Shown here: positions 20,182-30,018 of the stretch, one piece after another | Layout of the letters: the number at the start of each line of letters is the position of its first letter | Numbering within the stretch: the stretch's first letter is position 1 | DNA from: Rhodothermales bacterium | GTDB lineage: Bacteria > Bacteroidota > Rhodothermia > Rhodothermales > UBA10348 | Direction of reading: 5' to 3' | Length of the DNA stretch: 64,000 bases | Assembly: GCA_028284865.1 (NCBI GenBank) | Contig: JANQQV010000006.1 | Coordinates: 62,001 to 126,000 of the forward strand | Made by a program: the position numbers and the translations under genes | The notes under the pieces: generated by a model | What the model was told of the DNA's origin: nothing | The model's database searches: none | Seen by the model: only the letters and a program-made list of their open reading frames with translations

Positions 20182-22320
20182 TCACTCGGCTGCTTCGGGT
20201 CGGAATTGCTTCGCAACCCACATTTCGGCAAGCAGAAAAATCAACGCGAGCCCTAAAAAGACGTTCCAGAGCTCGACTCCGGTTCGGGCAGCTCGCAATT
20301 GCTCACCAAGAGCTTCCCCAGACGTCAGGCCCACCTCCATGACCCCAACGTCAATACCGGATAACCCGGACAGGTGCTCGCGCATCTCTTCGGGACGGGC
20401 GAGCGCCAGATCCGATTCCGTCGCAGGCGGGTGGACCACCACGCGTTGCAGGTCCTCGTCACCAGCCAAGAGGTCGTAGGTGCCCGGCAGGAAAAAGCCA
20501 CCCTCGAGGGTCACCACCGTGCCGCCAAATACATTCCGTTGCTCGGGAATGAATGTGGCCCCCTGGGCATCCACGACCCGCACTTCCTGTCCTGATTCGA
20601 GGCCCTGGATCAGCAGCTGCATCGAGGAGCCGGCTTCCATTTCATCGCCCATCACAGAACCACCCGCAGAGAGGTAAACCAGAGAGCGATAAAGCATGGG
20701 AAGGAAGAGCCCGCGCACGGGGAAATCACTCCATGACGCACCCGCCTCTGTTGCGAAAAGAAACAGGGATCCCGGCCCGGAGCGGATTTCCTGCAGGAAG
20801 GGACGGCCTCCGCTCAGGCCGATGATGGTTTGCTCATTCCCCGAGCCGGCCTGGTAGGCGAGCGACCGGAAGATCACCGGCTGCTCCAACGTTGGCGCCT
20901 CCCCTCCTGGCATCGCCTCGAACATGCCTTCAAAGACCGGGTGGTCGGTGTCGACCTGATCGAAAACGCCGACAGCGAAGGCCTCGTCCGCTGCCCCGTC
21001 AATTGCTCCTTCGACGACTCCGGAAATACGCCCACCGCCGGCTTCCGCAAACCACGCATTGTAGTCGGCCAGCTCCATATCATCGCCGGCGAAGATGAGC
21101 ACGCCACCACCTCCTTCGACATACTGCTGCAAGACGGCCCGCTCACCGGAAGAAAGCGTTTGGACTCCCGCCAGGATGACCGAATCATAGCTGCCCAGGG
21201 TCGCCGACGACAAGGCTGTCTCGGGAATGGTATTGGTCACGAAGCGCGCCGCTCCCTCAGAAAGCTCGCTTGAGAGGGCAAGGCGCAGATAGCGCATCTC
21301 CGCGCCACTTCCCTGTACCAACAGGATGGAACGCTCCTCGGGGACGTGCAGTGCAAACTGACGGCTGTTGTCGAAGAGATAGGCGTTGTCTTCAATACTG
21401 ATGGTGCCGTTCAGCCATCCGGTTGCTCGTGGCGAGGCGGTGAGGATGGCTGACGTCTGGCTGTCACCGTCGACATCCACGGTTGCCTGCGCAATGCGCT
21501 CGCCGGCGAGGTTCAGGGAGAGCACGAGACCGCGAACATCATCTTGCCCATGATTCGTGACCGTCGCTTCGATGCGAACAGGCTGCCCCTCGGATACGAT
21601 CTGACTCAGGACCTGCACGTCAGAGACGGCCAGGTTGCCGCGGCCGTCGGTACCCAGTGGCATCAGCAGCATCCGGGCGCCGTCGGGCAGCTCGAAGGAC
21701 GAGGAATCCGAAACGGTCGATGCCTGAAAATCGGACACCACAAAGACATCGCGGTTTACCGTTGGCCGATCATTCAGTCGCTGCGAGGCGCGCGCAATGG
21801 CTTCCGTGAGTCGCTCAGATCCTGCACCAATGGGAAGCTCTTCGAGCGCAGCCAGGGCGGAAGCAGGGTTTTGATAGAATGCCGGTAGCGTGCCGTCGGC
21901 CGGAGTGGGAACGAGCAGGACTTCATCACCGGACTCCATGTCCTGAAGAAGCGCCTCGATGAGGGCTGTGGACTGATCGGTATAGGCCCCGCCACCGTCC
22001 CTCAATGTCATGGAGGTTGAACGGTCGACAACAATCGCCATCGTCGTGCGACCACCTCCGCCCAGTGTCCCAGCCAAGGGGCCGGTCATGGTCGGGCGTG
22101 CAAAAGCCAGCACCAGGCAGGCAATGGCCAGCGTGCGCAATGCGAGCAGAAGCCATTGCTTGACACGTACCCGCTGCATGGTACTCTTCTTCAGCTCGTT
22201 CAGGAAAGCCAACGAGCTGAAGTCCACCCGGCGAGGTCGCCTGAAATTGAACAGGTGGATGATGAGCGGAATGGCCGCTGCTGCCAACGCAAAAAGGAGC
22301 AGCGGATTCAGGAACGTCAT
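20182..22320 (-). CDS. BatA-type N-terminal domain / von Willebrand factor A membrane protein
   Basis: The 712-residue protein opens with MTFLNPLLLFALAAAAIPLIIHLFNF, the signature of the BatA N-terminal domain. A second membrane segment (WLLLALRTLAIACLVLAFA) precedes a VWA domain with the MIDAS start DRSTS. A long extracytoplasmic part follows with a glutamine-amidotransferase-like segment (VEGGGGVLIFAGDD), ending in one membrane helix (VFLGLALIFLLAEMWV). Such proteins are common in Bacteroidota, often beside MoxR ATPases and other Bat genes, none of which are here. I start at ATG 22320; the ORF track runs further upstream without support. Confidence 0.8.
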   Translation of the reverse strand: MTFLNPLLLFALAAAAIPLIIHLFNFRRPRRVDFSSLAFLNELKKSTMQRVRVKQWLLLALRTLAIACLVLAFARPTMTGPLAGTLGGGGRTTMAIVVDRSTSMTLRDGGGAYTDQSTALIEALLQDMESGDEVLLVPTPADGTLPAFYQNPASALAALEELPIGAGSERLTEAIARASQRLNDRPTVNRDVFVVSDFQASTVSDSSSFELPDGARMLLMPLGTDGRGNLAVSDVQVLSQIVSEGQPVRIEATVTNHGQDDVRGLVLSLNLAGERIAQATVDVDGDSQTSAILTASPRATGWLNGTISIEDNAYLFDNSRQFALHVPEERSILLVQGSGAEMRYLRLALSSELSEGAARFVTNTIPETALSSATLGSYDSVILAGVQTLSSGERAVLQQYVEGGGGVLIFAGDDMELADYNAWFAEAGGGRISGVVEGAIDGAADEAFAVGVFDQVDTDHPVFEGMFEAMPGGEAPTLEQPVIFRSLAYQAGSGNEQTIIGLSGGRPFLQEIRSGPGSLFLFATEAGASWSDFPVRGLFLPMLYRSLVYLSAGGSVMGDEMEAGSSMQLLIQGLESGQEVRVVDAQGATFIPEQRNVFGGTVVTLEGGFFLPGTYDLLAGDEDLQRVVVHPPATESDLALARPEEMREHLSGLSGIDVGVMEVGLTSGEALGEQLRAARTGVELWNVFLGLALIFLLAEMWVAKQFRPEAAE

Positions 22321-22579
22321 GAAGCGGTGGGAACGGGGATGAACACGTGTGTTCTCGCGCCTGGATTGGCGAAGCGGTCCTAACCGGATGGCCTGCTGGC
22401 AGTTCCGTTTGGACGGCAAGGGAGGGGCGATCCCGGTGGTCGTCGGAAGGCACGATGGCCGTTCGCGAGCGATGTCTTGATCCCCTTGCCGGAATTTCCA
22501 TTCGAACTACGGCATCCTCAGGACGATTGATGCGTTTCTCCTGTTTGACCCTTTCCGGAATCCAGCTTCCAAAGCGCAC

Positions 22580-25432
22580 GTGGCCGCTTCCTCCCGATCC
22601 AACGCAACCTCGTCTGAGCGCGAACGCACCATTGTGCTTCGCGGTGCGCGGCAGCACAACCTGAAGGGCGTGGATCTGGATCTGCCTCGAGGCCGGCTCA
22701 TCGTGTTCACCGGTCCTTCCGGGTCGGGCAAGTCATCGCTGGCGTTCGATACGATCTATGCCGAGGGGCAGCGTCGCTATGTGGAAAGTCTGAGCGCTTA
22801 TGCCCGTCAGTTCCTCGAGCGGATGGACAAACCCGACGTGGATTTGATATCGGGACTCGCTCCGGCCATCGCCATCGAGCAGAAAACGGTCTCCAAGAAT
22901 CCGCGCTCCACCGTGGCGACGCAGACCGAGATCTACGACCACCTGCGGCTGCTTTTCGCCCGTATCGGGACGACGTATTCGCCGATTTCAGGGAAGGAAG
23001 TCACCCGGGATTCTCCTCGGTCCGTGGCCCGTGCCATGATGAACGAATGGGAGGACGGCACCCGGTTCTATCTCTGTTTTCCATTCCCAAAGCATCGCAA
23101 GGCTCCGGTCGAGCAGGAAATCAAGGTGCTCAAGCAGCGCGGCTTCTTCCGCCTGGTTGCCCTGCCTACCGACAAACAGCGCGAGAAAGGGAAAACCGAG
23201 GAGGTAATCGACCTGAATGAGGTCGAGGCAGCCTCCATTCGCATCGCCAGGGAGCGTCTGTTGGTCCTGGTCGACCGACTGGCTGTTCGTTCGGGCGATG
23301 AAGCACTTGAATCACGCGTCGCTGACTCGGTTGAACAAGCCTTCGACGAAGGTGGCGGCTATGTCCATGCCGTGCTCGCTTCTGACGGCACGATGCGCAC
23401 CTTCTCCCGATTCTTCGAGGAGGATGGCATGCGATTCGAGGAGCCCTCGGCGCACCTGTTCTCGTTCAACTCGCCGCTGGGAGCCTGCCCGACCTGCCAG
23501 GGATTTGGCCGCACGGCTGGCATCGATCCGGACCTGGTTGTTCCTGATCCCGAGCTATCCATCCGGCAAGGCGCCATCGCCCCCTTCCGCGGCGATTCCT
23601 GGAGTCGGTACTTCCGCGACCTGATCCGGGTGGCGGCTGACGAGAAGATCAATATCGATATCCCGTTCAGTCAGCTGGATGAGCGATCGCTGGAGATCAT
23701 CTGGGAAGGAAAAGCGGACTATGCCGGGATTTACGGGCTTTTCCGCTACCTGGAGAAGAAGAACTACAAGATGCACTATCGCATCTTCCACGCACGATTC
23801 CGTGGGTACTCGACCTGCTCGGAGTGTCATGGCTCGCGCCTCCGCAAAGAAGCCTCTTACGTGAGGATCGCTGACCAGACCATCGGCGATATCGGCCAGA
23901 TGACCACGGCCGATGCCCGGGCATTCTTCGATGATCTCGAACTGGACGAACACAAGGCAGAGATCGCGGGGCGGTTGATCGAAGAGATCCGCAAGCGCCT
24001 ACGCTACCTGGTTGATGTCGGGCTGGACTACTTGACGCTTGATCGATTGAGCCAGACCCTCTCCGGTGGAGAAAGCCAGCGTATCCACCTGGCCACGTCG
24101 CTTGGTTCTTCGCTGGTGGGAAGCATGTATGTCCTCGACGAGCCCTCCATTGGACTCCACCCCCGCGATACGGGACGCCTGATCGGTATCCTCGAGCACC
24201 TTCGTGATATCGGCAACACGGTCATGGTCGTTGAGCACGAAGAGGCCATGATGCGCGCTGCGGACCACATCGTGGACATGGGCCCGGGTGCCGGACGCAA
24301 CGGTGGTGAAGTGGTGAGTCAGGGACCGCTTGGGACCTTGCTCAAAGATCCGCGATCGCTGACGGGCGCCTATCTCTCGAGCCGCAAGGAGATTCCAGTG
24401 CCCAAGACCCGCCGCAAGGTGGATGAGGACCTCAGCATTCGAATTGAAGGTGCGCGCCAGCACAATTTGAAAAACCTGGACGTGTCGTTCCCGCTGGGCG
24501 TGTTTGCCTGCATTACCGGAGTAAGCGGCTCGGGCAAGTCTACCCTGGTCCAGGACACGCTCTTCCAAGGATTGGCCAAACTCAAGGGATCCCATTCGGG
24601 CGATGCCAAAGTGGGCCGCCATACCGCCATCAGGGGTCATCGGCTGGTCGACGCGGTTGAGCTAGTGGACCAGTCCCCCATCGGGCGCTCCCCACGCTCC
24701 AACCCCGCTACCTATGTCAAGGCTTTCGACATCATCCGGAAGCTCTTCGCCGAAACGTATCAGGCTCGCATCCGCGGCTTGAAGCCAGGTTATTTCTCCT
24801 TCAACGTCCCCGGAGGACGCTGCGAGACCTGCCAGGGTGAGGGCGTTGTGACCATTGAAATGCAGTTCCTGGCCGATCTGTACCTGGAGTGCGAGGCCTG
24901 CAAGGGCAAGCGCTACAAGCAGGATGTGCTGGAAATCCACTATCAGGGCAAGAGCATCGCCGACGTGCTCGACATGACGATCGATGACGCGCTGGACTTC
25001 TTTGCCAGTGAAAAGGCGCTGCTCCGCAAGCTTCAGGTCCTGCAGGACATCGGGCTCGGCTACCTCAGCCTGGGACAACCCTCGAACACCCTATCCGGTG
25101 GTGAAGCGCAGCGCATCAAACTGGCCGCTCACCTGAGCAAGACCACCCGCGAGCGAACGCTCTACATTTTCGATGAGCCCACAACGGGCCTTCATTTTGA
25201 CGATATCCGCAAGCTCCTGGGCGCGTTTGATGCCCTGGTCGAGAATGGCCATTCGGTACTCGTCGTCGAGCACAATCTGGATGTGATCAAAGCAGCGGAC
25301 TGGGTGATGGATCTCGGACCTGAGGGAGGGGTGCGCGGCGGATTCGTAGTCGCCGAGGGCACGCCCGAGGATGTGGCGAAGGTCAAAGAGAGCCACACGG
25401 GGCGATACCTGAAGGAGCTGCTCAAAGGCTGA
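22580..25432 (+). CDS. uvrA: UvrA, excinuclease ABC subunit A
   Basis: UvrA finds DNA lesions for nucleotide excision repair and loads UvrB. Two ABC modules are clear: Walker A GPSGSGKSS (about residue 45) and GVSGSGKST (about 645), with signature motifs LSGGESQRIHLA and LSGGEAQRIKLA. Zinc-site cysteines lie in CPTCQGFG, CSECHGSR, CETCQGEG and CEACKGKR. Length is 950 aa, normal for UvrA. The predicted start is GTG. It is divergent from the BatA/VWA gene and converges on the DUF3047 gene with only 4 bp between stops. Confidence 0.97.
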   Translation: MAASSRSNATSSERERTIVLRGARQHNLKGVDLDLPRGRLIVFTGPSGSGKSSLAFDTIYAEGQRRYVESLSAYARQFLERMDKPDVDLISGLAPAIAIEQKTVSKNPRSTVATQTEIYDHLRLLFARIGTTYSPISGKEVTRDSPRSVARAMMNEWEDGTRFYLCFPFPKHRKAPVEQEIKVLKQRGFFRLVALPTDKQREKGKTEEVIDLNEVEAASIRIARERLLVLVDRLAVRSGDEALESRVADSVEQAFDEGGGYVHAVLASDGTMRTFSRFFEEDGMRFEEPSAHLFSFNSPLGACPTCQGFGRTAGIDPDLVVPDPELSIRQGAIAPFRGDSWSRYFRDLIRVAADEKINIDIPFSQLDERSLEIIWEGKADYAGIYGLFRYLEKKNYKMHYRIFHARFRGYSTCSECHGSRLRKEASYVRIADQTIGDIGQMTTADARAFFDDLELDEHKAEIAGRLIEEIRKRLRYLVDVGLDYLTLDRLSQTLSGGESQRIHLATSLGSSLVGSMYVLDEPSIGLHPRDTGRLIGILEHLRDIGNTVMVVEHEEAMMRAADHIVDMGPGAGRNGGEVVSQGPLGTLLKDPRSLTGAYLSSRKEIPVPKTRRKVDEDLSIRIEGARQHNLKNLDVSFPLGVFACITGVSGSGKSTLVQDTLFQGLAKLKGSHSGDAKVGRHTAIRGHRLVDAVELVDQSPIGRSPRSNPATYVKAFDIIRKLFAETYQARIRGLKPGYFSFNVPGGRCETCQGEGVVTIEMQFLADLYLECEACKGKRYKQDVLEIHYQGKSIADVLDMTIDDALDFFASEKALLRKLQVLQDIGLGYLSLGQPSNTLSGGEAQRIKLAAHLSKTTRERTLYIFDEPTTGLHFDDIRKLLGAFDALVENGHSVLVVEHNLDVIKAADWVMDLGPEGGVRGGFVVAEGTPEDVAKVKESHTGRYLKELLKG

Positions 25433-25436
25433 CCGA

Positions 25437-26282
25437 TCAGCGAGCGGGAAGCAACAGGATGTTGTCGAAGTCGGCGATGGCGACCGTGTTGGTGTTATCC
25501 GAGTCCGCCCAGAGACGCAACCGCAGCGGGCGCTTCGGCGCGTCTTCGCCAAACACCTTGCGATAGTCTTCCACGACATCGCGTTCCACGCGCTGCCACG
25601 ATCCCGAACCGTCCAGCGCACTGGCCGCGACGATGACCTTCAGCTTGCCGTACGTCACCACGGTTTCCACCGGAAGCGAGGCGCTGTAGACGTACTTGAT
25701 GATCTTAGGGCGCTTGATCAGGACGCCATCGATGGAGAACACGATATAGACGCCCGCTCCAGAGTCATTGAGTTTTTCCTGATCCTCTCTCGAGCCCTCG
25801 GGCAACCGTACTGCGCGCCAGTCCCAGGCCAGGACGGGATGTGAGCTGGTATCCCAGTTGAAGTCCGTGCCGTTATCCATGTTGATGTGGACGGCTTCGC
25901 CATCGGCAAAGGCCCGCGTGAATCCATTTCCGCGCTCGCGACGCACATCGAAGCGCTCGCGATCGTCAAAGAAGGACTCCGTCAGTGGGACGAGACGACC
26001 ATCCCGTTGCGCGCGCCACTTGGTTGGAAGTGCGCCCTCCTCGTAGGACTCGAAGTCGTCGATGACGATACGGGAATTGGCCATCGTGTGCCCGTCCTCA
26101 GCCGTCTTCCGTTCCTCGATGGACACCCGTTCCTCTATCGACACATTTGAGACCGGCGTCTGCGCTGCGACATTCAACGGCAGCAGCAACCCGGCAACGA
26201 TCCAGACTGCGATGACGACAAGGAAGCTGCCGGCACCGCTGGAAAGTGGCTTTGGGGTAATATGTCGAACTGAAGAAGGCAT
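25437..26282 (-). CDS. DUF3047 secreted protein
   Basis: A 281-residue protein with a signal sequence or N-terminal anchor (FLVVIAVWIVAGLLLPL, then AQ). After a linker with the short duplication SIEERVSIEER, the mature part begins IVIDDFESYEEGALPTKWRAQ and contains LAWDWRAVRLPEGS, KLNDSGAGVYIVF and a C-terminal IADFDNILLLP. This matches the DUF3047 family, a jelly-roll-like envelope protein of unknown function. It is divergent from the neighbouring glycosyltransferase. Confidence 0.75.
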   Translation of the reverse strand: MPSSVRHITPKPLSSGAGSFLVVIAVWIVAGLLLPLNVAAQTPVSNVSIEERVSIEERKTAEDGHTMANSRIVIDDFESYEEGALPTKWRAQRDGRLVPLTESFFDDRERFDVRRERGNGFTRAFADGEAVHINMDNGTDFNWDTSSHPVLAWDWRAVRLPEGSREDQEKLNDSGAGVYIVFSIDGVLIKRPKIIKYVYSASLPVETVVTYGKLKVIVAASALDGSGSWQRVERDVVEDYRKVFGEDAPKRPLRLRLWADSDNTNTVAIADFDNILLLPAR

Positions 26283-26445
26283 ATTTCTGTAGCCGATTCC
26301 AGTCGCTCAAAAGCAACAGATCGGACTCTTGAGTGCCGAGACGACCGAAATCGTAACGAGTCCTTGTTATCGGCCTTTTCCGTCGAACCCATGAATTGGC
26401 CACTCGAATTCAAGCCGCATTGACGGCCATCAGCACGACATTGCC

Positions 26446-26453
26446 TACCTTTG
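26446..26453 (+). promoter_or_regulatory. Possible Bacteroidota-type -7 box (TACCTTTG)
   Basis: TACCTTTG matches the Bacteroidota -7 consensus TAnnTTTG about 110 bp before the glycosyltransferase start. The nearest upstream TTG (26420-26422) gives a 23 bp spacer, a little long for the usual -33 element. Low confidence. Confidence 0.3.
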
Positions 26454-26561
26454 CGGGCACGATGGGTTCTTCGCGTCTCGGCGAAACGAACCCTCACAGG
26501 CTTCCAAGCCTGTCTGATTCTGACTCGTATCGCACTCTCGCTACACCCGCTTTCCGTCCAA

Positions 26562-27341
26562 ATGTCCTCGCAACCCCTTGTCAGCTGCGTCATGGTCACG
26601 GCAGATCGACACACGTTGTGTCGGCGGGCCATCCGCTCCTACCTGGAGCAGGACTGGACCAATCGCGAGCTGGTGATCTTGGATAACGGCAACGAACCCA
26701 TGGAGTCGTTGTTGGCCGATGTCCCCTACGGACAAGTGGTATATCGTCACGTAGCGAACGACCCGGACACCACGATCGGGGCCCTGCGCAATCAGTCTCT
26801 CGACATGGTAAACGGCGACTTCGTCGTCCCGCAATGGGATGACGATGACTGGTCAGCGCCTGATCGGTTGACCCGCCAGATGGCGGCCCTCGAGGCCAAC
26901 GACGCCGATGCAGTCACGCTCTATGCCACGCTGATGCACGTGGATGGAGAGCCTTGGTTTGACCATCCGTTTTATGGCCTGCTCAAAGGCGGTGTGCCCC
27001 CGACGATCCTGCACAAGCGCGATGATGAGATACGCTTTCCCGCGCTGCGTCGCACGTCCGACACGACGTTCAAGCATGCCTGGATGGAGCGCTCCTATCA
27101 CATCATGCCCATGGCCGACGCACACCTGCACCTGCGCTACTTCCATGGCGAAAACTTGTGGGAGCAGGAGCATTTCATCCGTCGCATGCGCAATACGCCC
27201 AAGGACTTCATTGCTTACGGCTGGCATCGCTACGTCCGTCGCAATGTGCTCGGGCACCCACGATTCCGGATTTCGAAAGAGGCCCGCGAAGCCTTCGAGA
27301 CCTACCTGACACACTCGCGCGAATGCGGCATTTTTGACTGA
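26562..27341 (+). CDS. Family 2 glycosyltransferase
   Basis: The 259-residue GT-A enzyme starts PLVSCVMVTADRHTLCRRAI. It shows LEQDWTNRELVILDNG and the metal-binding stretch VVPQWDDDDWSAPDRL. There is no membrane segment, so it should be cytoplasmic. I chose the ATG at 26562 because the 37 residues before it in the ORF track have no family similarity. It lies divergent from DUF3047 and convergent with the HTTM-like gene. Its product cannot be named. Confidence 0.78.
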   Translation: MSSQPLVSCVMVTADRHTLCRRAIRSYLEQDWTNRELVILDNGNEPMESLLADVPYGQVVYRHVANDPDTTIGALRNQSLDMVNGDFVVPQWDDDDWSAPDRLTRQMAALEANDADAVTLYATLMHVDGEPWFDHPFYGLLKGGVPPTILHKRDDEIRFPALRRTSDTTFKHAWMERSYHIMPMADAHLHLRYFHGENLWEQEHFIRRMRNTPKDFIAYGWHRYVRRNVLGHPRFRISKEAREAFETYLTHSRECGIFD

Positions 27342-27380
27342 GCCGTGTGGACCTTTGAGTGAGCCGTCTGGACCGGGAGG

Positions 27381-28292
27381 TCAGAGCCTGCCGGTTGACT
27401 CGGGGAAGAATCGGTCGATGAAGGCGGCCCACGGCAGGCCCAGCAGCAGGATCTCGTAGACCGACAGGGCGAACAGGATATCCATGGTCACCCAGATGCC
27501 CATGTGCAGCGCCATCACCCCCCACATCACGATGTAGCGGGGCTTGCGGAACCAAACCAACCAGGCAAACGCCTCGGTAAGCAGGCCGAAGGCCAGAAAA
27601 GCGGTCGCAATCCACCAGTGATCCACCGCCAGTTGCTGCACAAAATTGAGCTCCACCGTCCCGGAGCGTGCGATTTCATCGACAGCCTTCTCGTTGACCC
27701 ACATCCAGAGATGGCGGCCATCGGGCCAGGTCAGACCCCTTGCCACCAGCTTCGAAATCGCTGCTGACGTGTAGCCGAGGCCAATGAAGAAGTAAGAGAA
27801 ACCGATGGCGAATCGGCCTCCTGCGGTGCGGTCGCGAAAGACGAGCTCAGCCAGCGCAAATCCCATCAAACCCATGCCTACTAGATTGGAGCTGTGCGGG
27901 ATTTCTCCCAACACGAAGCGAGCCGCGTATTGCAGCATCAGAAGCAACGTGGCAATCATGTAGGCCCAGCGACCGAAAGGGACCCATCGATCGATTCGCA
28001 GGAACCCGAGGATCACCAGCGCGGTGATTGCCCAGGCGTTCCAGATCGGCAGCTGGTTGCCGTGCATGAAAGAGATGTCGATGTAGCGCGCGAAGCCCAG
28101 CTCCAGAACGATGTCCGAGATCCGGAGCGTGTATTCGCCCCAGTACCAGGCCAGCCAGATACTCCCTGCACCGATGAACGCCTCGAACACGCGCCGGAAA
28201 ATGCGCTGACCGCGCGAATCCGGCCGATCAAATCCGAACAGATTCTCCCACAGATTGCCGAAGAACGGCTGCTTCTTTTCCAGTGTTGTCAT
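27381..28292 (-). CDS. HTTM-like multi-pass membrane protein
   Basis: 303 residues with roughly seven or eight hydrophobic segments. The arrangement, with charged loops such as FARYIDISFMHGNQLPIW and VARGLTWPDGRHLWMW, resembles the horizontally transferred transmembrane (HTTM) domain found in vitamin K-dependent gamma-carboxylase-like proteins. Whether it has enzymatic activity is unknown. It overlaps its upstream partner gene by 4 bp (ATGA), so the two are almost certainly made together. Confidence 0.6.
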   Translation of the reverse strand: MTTLEKKQPFFGNLWENLFGFDRPDSRGQRIFRRVFEAFIGAGSIWLAWYWGEYTLRISDIVLELGFARYIDISFMHGNQLPIWNAWAITALVILGFLRIDRWVPFGRWAYMIATLLLMLQYAARFVLGEIPHSSNLVGMGLMGFALAELVFRDRTAGGRFAIGFSYFFIGLGYTSAAISKLVARGLTWPDGRHLWMWVNEKAVDEIARSGTVELNFVQQLAVDHWWIATAFLAFGLLTEAFAWLVWFRKPRYIVMWGVMALHMGIWVTMDILFALSVYEILLLGLPWAAFIDRFFPESTGRL

Positions 28293-28783
28293 GGGCGCAA
28301 CTCCGGATTGAGATGGTCAAGGCTGACCTCAAGGTCCGTTCCAACCAGCACGTAAGGCGTGGCCATGATGGCGACCGAGTCTTCCTCGGTTAGACGCGCA
28401 CGGACCCGATAGACCATCAAGCGCAAAGGCTCGCGCGGGGGCTCAGCCAGCAGCATGAGCGAAAGGGCATCAATGCGATCCTCATCCCAGACTTCCGTCT
28501 TCGAGACGAAGTTGGCCAGGTCGATCGGATCGACACCACCAGAGCGGACGCCATAGGGCAGTCCAGGCAGCTCGTCCAACGGATAGGCGTCCCAGGACAG
28601 CGTATCTCCGGGCGGGACCTCACGCACCAACGAGCGCGACCAGTCATTGCCCGCCTGGGAGAACATGGGGTAGATCGAGAATGGCCAGAACTCGCCCAGG
28701 TTGACGGCGACCGTGAGCGCGTACACAAGCAGAACACTCAAAAGAGTCGTTCGCGCTTTATTCGAATGGGGTTTACCGCTCAT
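28289..28783 (-). CDS. Small single-pass membrane partner of the HTTM-like protein
   Basis: 164 residues. After a short basic start there is one membrane helix (LLSVLLVYALTVAVNL), immediately followed by the aromatic phrase GEFWPFSIYPMFSQAG and a soluble extracytoplasmic domain. I do not recognise a named family. The ORF track begins 22 residues earlier, but MSGKPHSNK is the likelier start. The 4 bp overlap with the HTTM-like gene marks a two-gene unit. Confidence 0.55.
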   Translation of the reverse strand: MSGKPHSNKARTTLLSVLLVYALTVAVNLGEFWPFSIYPMFSQAGNDWSRSLVREVPPGDTLSWDAYPLDELPGLPYGVRSGGVDPIDLANFVSKTEVWDEDRIDALSLMLLAEPPREPLRLMVYRVRARLTEEDSVAIMATPYVLVGTDLEVSLDHLNPELRP

Positions 28784-28965
28784 TGGCTTCCAGAATCGTA
28801 AATTCCGGGGTTTTGGGCGATTCTCGGTCCCTCGACAGGTGACAGTCATCTCGAGAGGGACGCCGGCATCTCATGAGAGACGCTGGCGCGTGCAAGGTAC
28901 AGCGCCGGGTGTTGTGAAGACCACCCCGCTCGCCTCCTGCCTGCGAAGGCACTGCAAATTTCTTT

Positions 28966-30018
28966 TTGAGCCGACTGCAACACATTCGTGCCCGCATTGA
29001 GGAGCTGACGTCCACGCGGACAGCAAAGCAGGCTCTCAAGATCCTGCGCCTGGTGATCGGGCTCGGGATCATCGGCTACCTGCTCTTTTCGCTCTCCTCA
29101 ATCGGCTGGGGCAACCTGCTCAGGGAGATGCCTCGAACCCCCTGGTTCTACCTGATCATCGTGATCATGTACTTCCTGCTGCCGGTGTTCGAAACGATCG
29201 TCTATCGCTTCTTCCTGCCGGCGCGACGGTCAGCCTTGCTCAGCGTCTTCATTCGCAAGAAGGTCCTGAACATGGACCTGATGGGCTATTCGGGTGAAGT
29301 GTTCTTCCTGTTCTGGGCGAAGGAAAAGCTGAACATCGCGCGCAGCGCCATGCTGCGGATCATGATCGACATGGGCATCACTTCGTCCATGGGTGGCTTC
29401 ACCGCGAGCGGATTGTTGCTGGGCTTCCTGTTGTTTTTCGACGTGTTGCCGCTCGATCAGCTGGTCGGTGATACGGATCGGACGTTGATCCTGGGCGCGC
29501 TGTTGATTGCAGGGGTCGTGGCGCTGGCCGGATATCAATTCCGGCACACGATTTTCAAGCTCCCCGGTCGCACCATCGTTGCGCTTTATGGAGCCCATGT
29601 CGGGCGATTCATGGTCATCTACGTGCTGCAGATCCTGCAGTGGTGGGTGGTGCTTCCTGATGTGTCGTTTGTGGTCTGGGGCACCATGCTGGCCATCTGG
29701 ACGGTCACGAACCGGCTTCCATTCCTGATGACCCGCGACCTTGTGGCCATCGCGCTGATCCTGGAGTTGCCACCCGGATTGCTCGGAGGCGTTGAGACAG
29801 CCATCGCTTCCATGCTGCTCACGCGCGTTGCCGCAGATCGCATCCTCGGATTCGGTCTTTTTGTGCCCCTGAGCCTGTTTTCCGGATCGGAAAGCGCGCG
29901 CGTTGACGGCCTCCCGGATGCCCTCCAATCCGATGACGACGCGGCTGGCGGCAGCGCCGAGCGGGCACCTGGTTCTCCATCCACGGGAGCCCCATCCACG
30001 GAGGCGGCACATGGCTGA
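28966..30018 (+). CDS. Multi-pass membrane protein resembling the LPG-synthase/flippase family
   Basis: 350 residues with about seven hydrophobic segments in the first 310 and a hydrophilic, Gly/Ser/Pro-rich tail. The layout suggests the lysylphosphatidylglycerol-synthase transmembrane / AglD-like family, in which some members flip lipids, but no diagnostic motif is complete, so this is tentative. The start is TTG, since the next in-frame ATG is far into the first domain. It overlaps the following glycosyltransferase by 8 bp, which ties it to lipid glycosylation. Confidence 0.5.
   Translation: MSRLQHIRARIEELTSTRTAKQALKILRLVIGLGIIGYLLFSLSSIGWGNLLREMPRTPWFYLIIVIMYFLLPVFETIVYRFFLPARRSALLSVFIRKKVLNMDLMGYSGEVFFLFWAKEKLNIARSAMLRIMIDMGITSSMGGFTASGLLLGFLLFFDVLPLDQLVGDTDRTLILGALLIAGVVALAGYQFRHTIFKLPGRTIVALYGAHVGRFMVIYVLQILQWWVVLPDVSFVVWGTMLAIWTVTNRLPFLMTRDLVAIALILELPPGLLGGVETAIASMLLTRVAADRILGFGLFVPLSLFSGSESARVDGLPDALQSDDDAAGGSAERAPGSPSTGAPSTEAAHG

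Noticed and set aside
27339-27374. Direct repeat TGAGCCGTGTGGACC / TGAGCCGTCTGGACC over a stop codon
   Set aside because: Only 15 bp with one mismatch and no related feature; probably a small local duplication.
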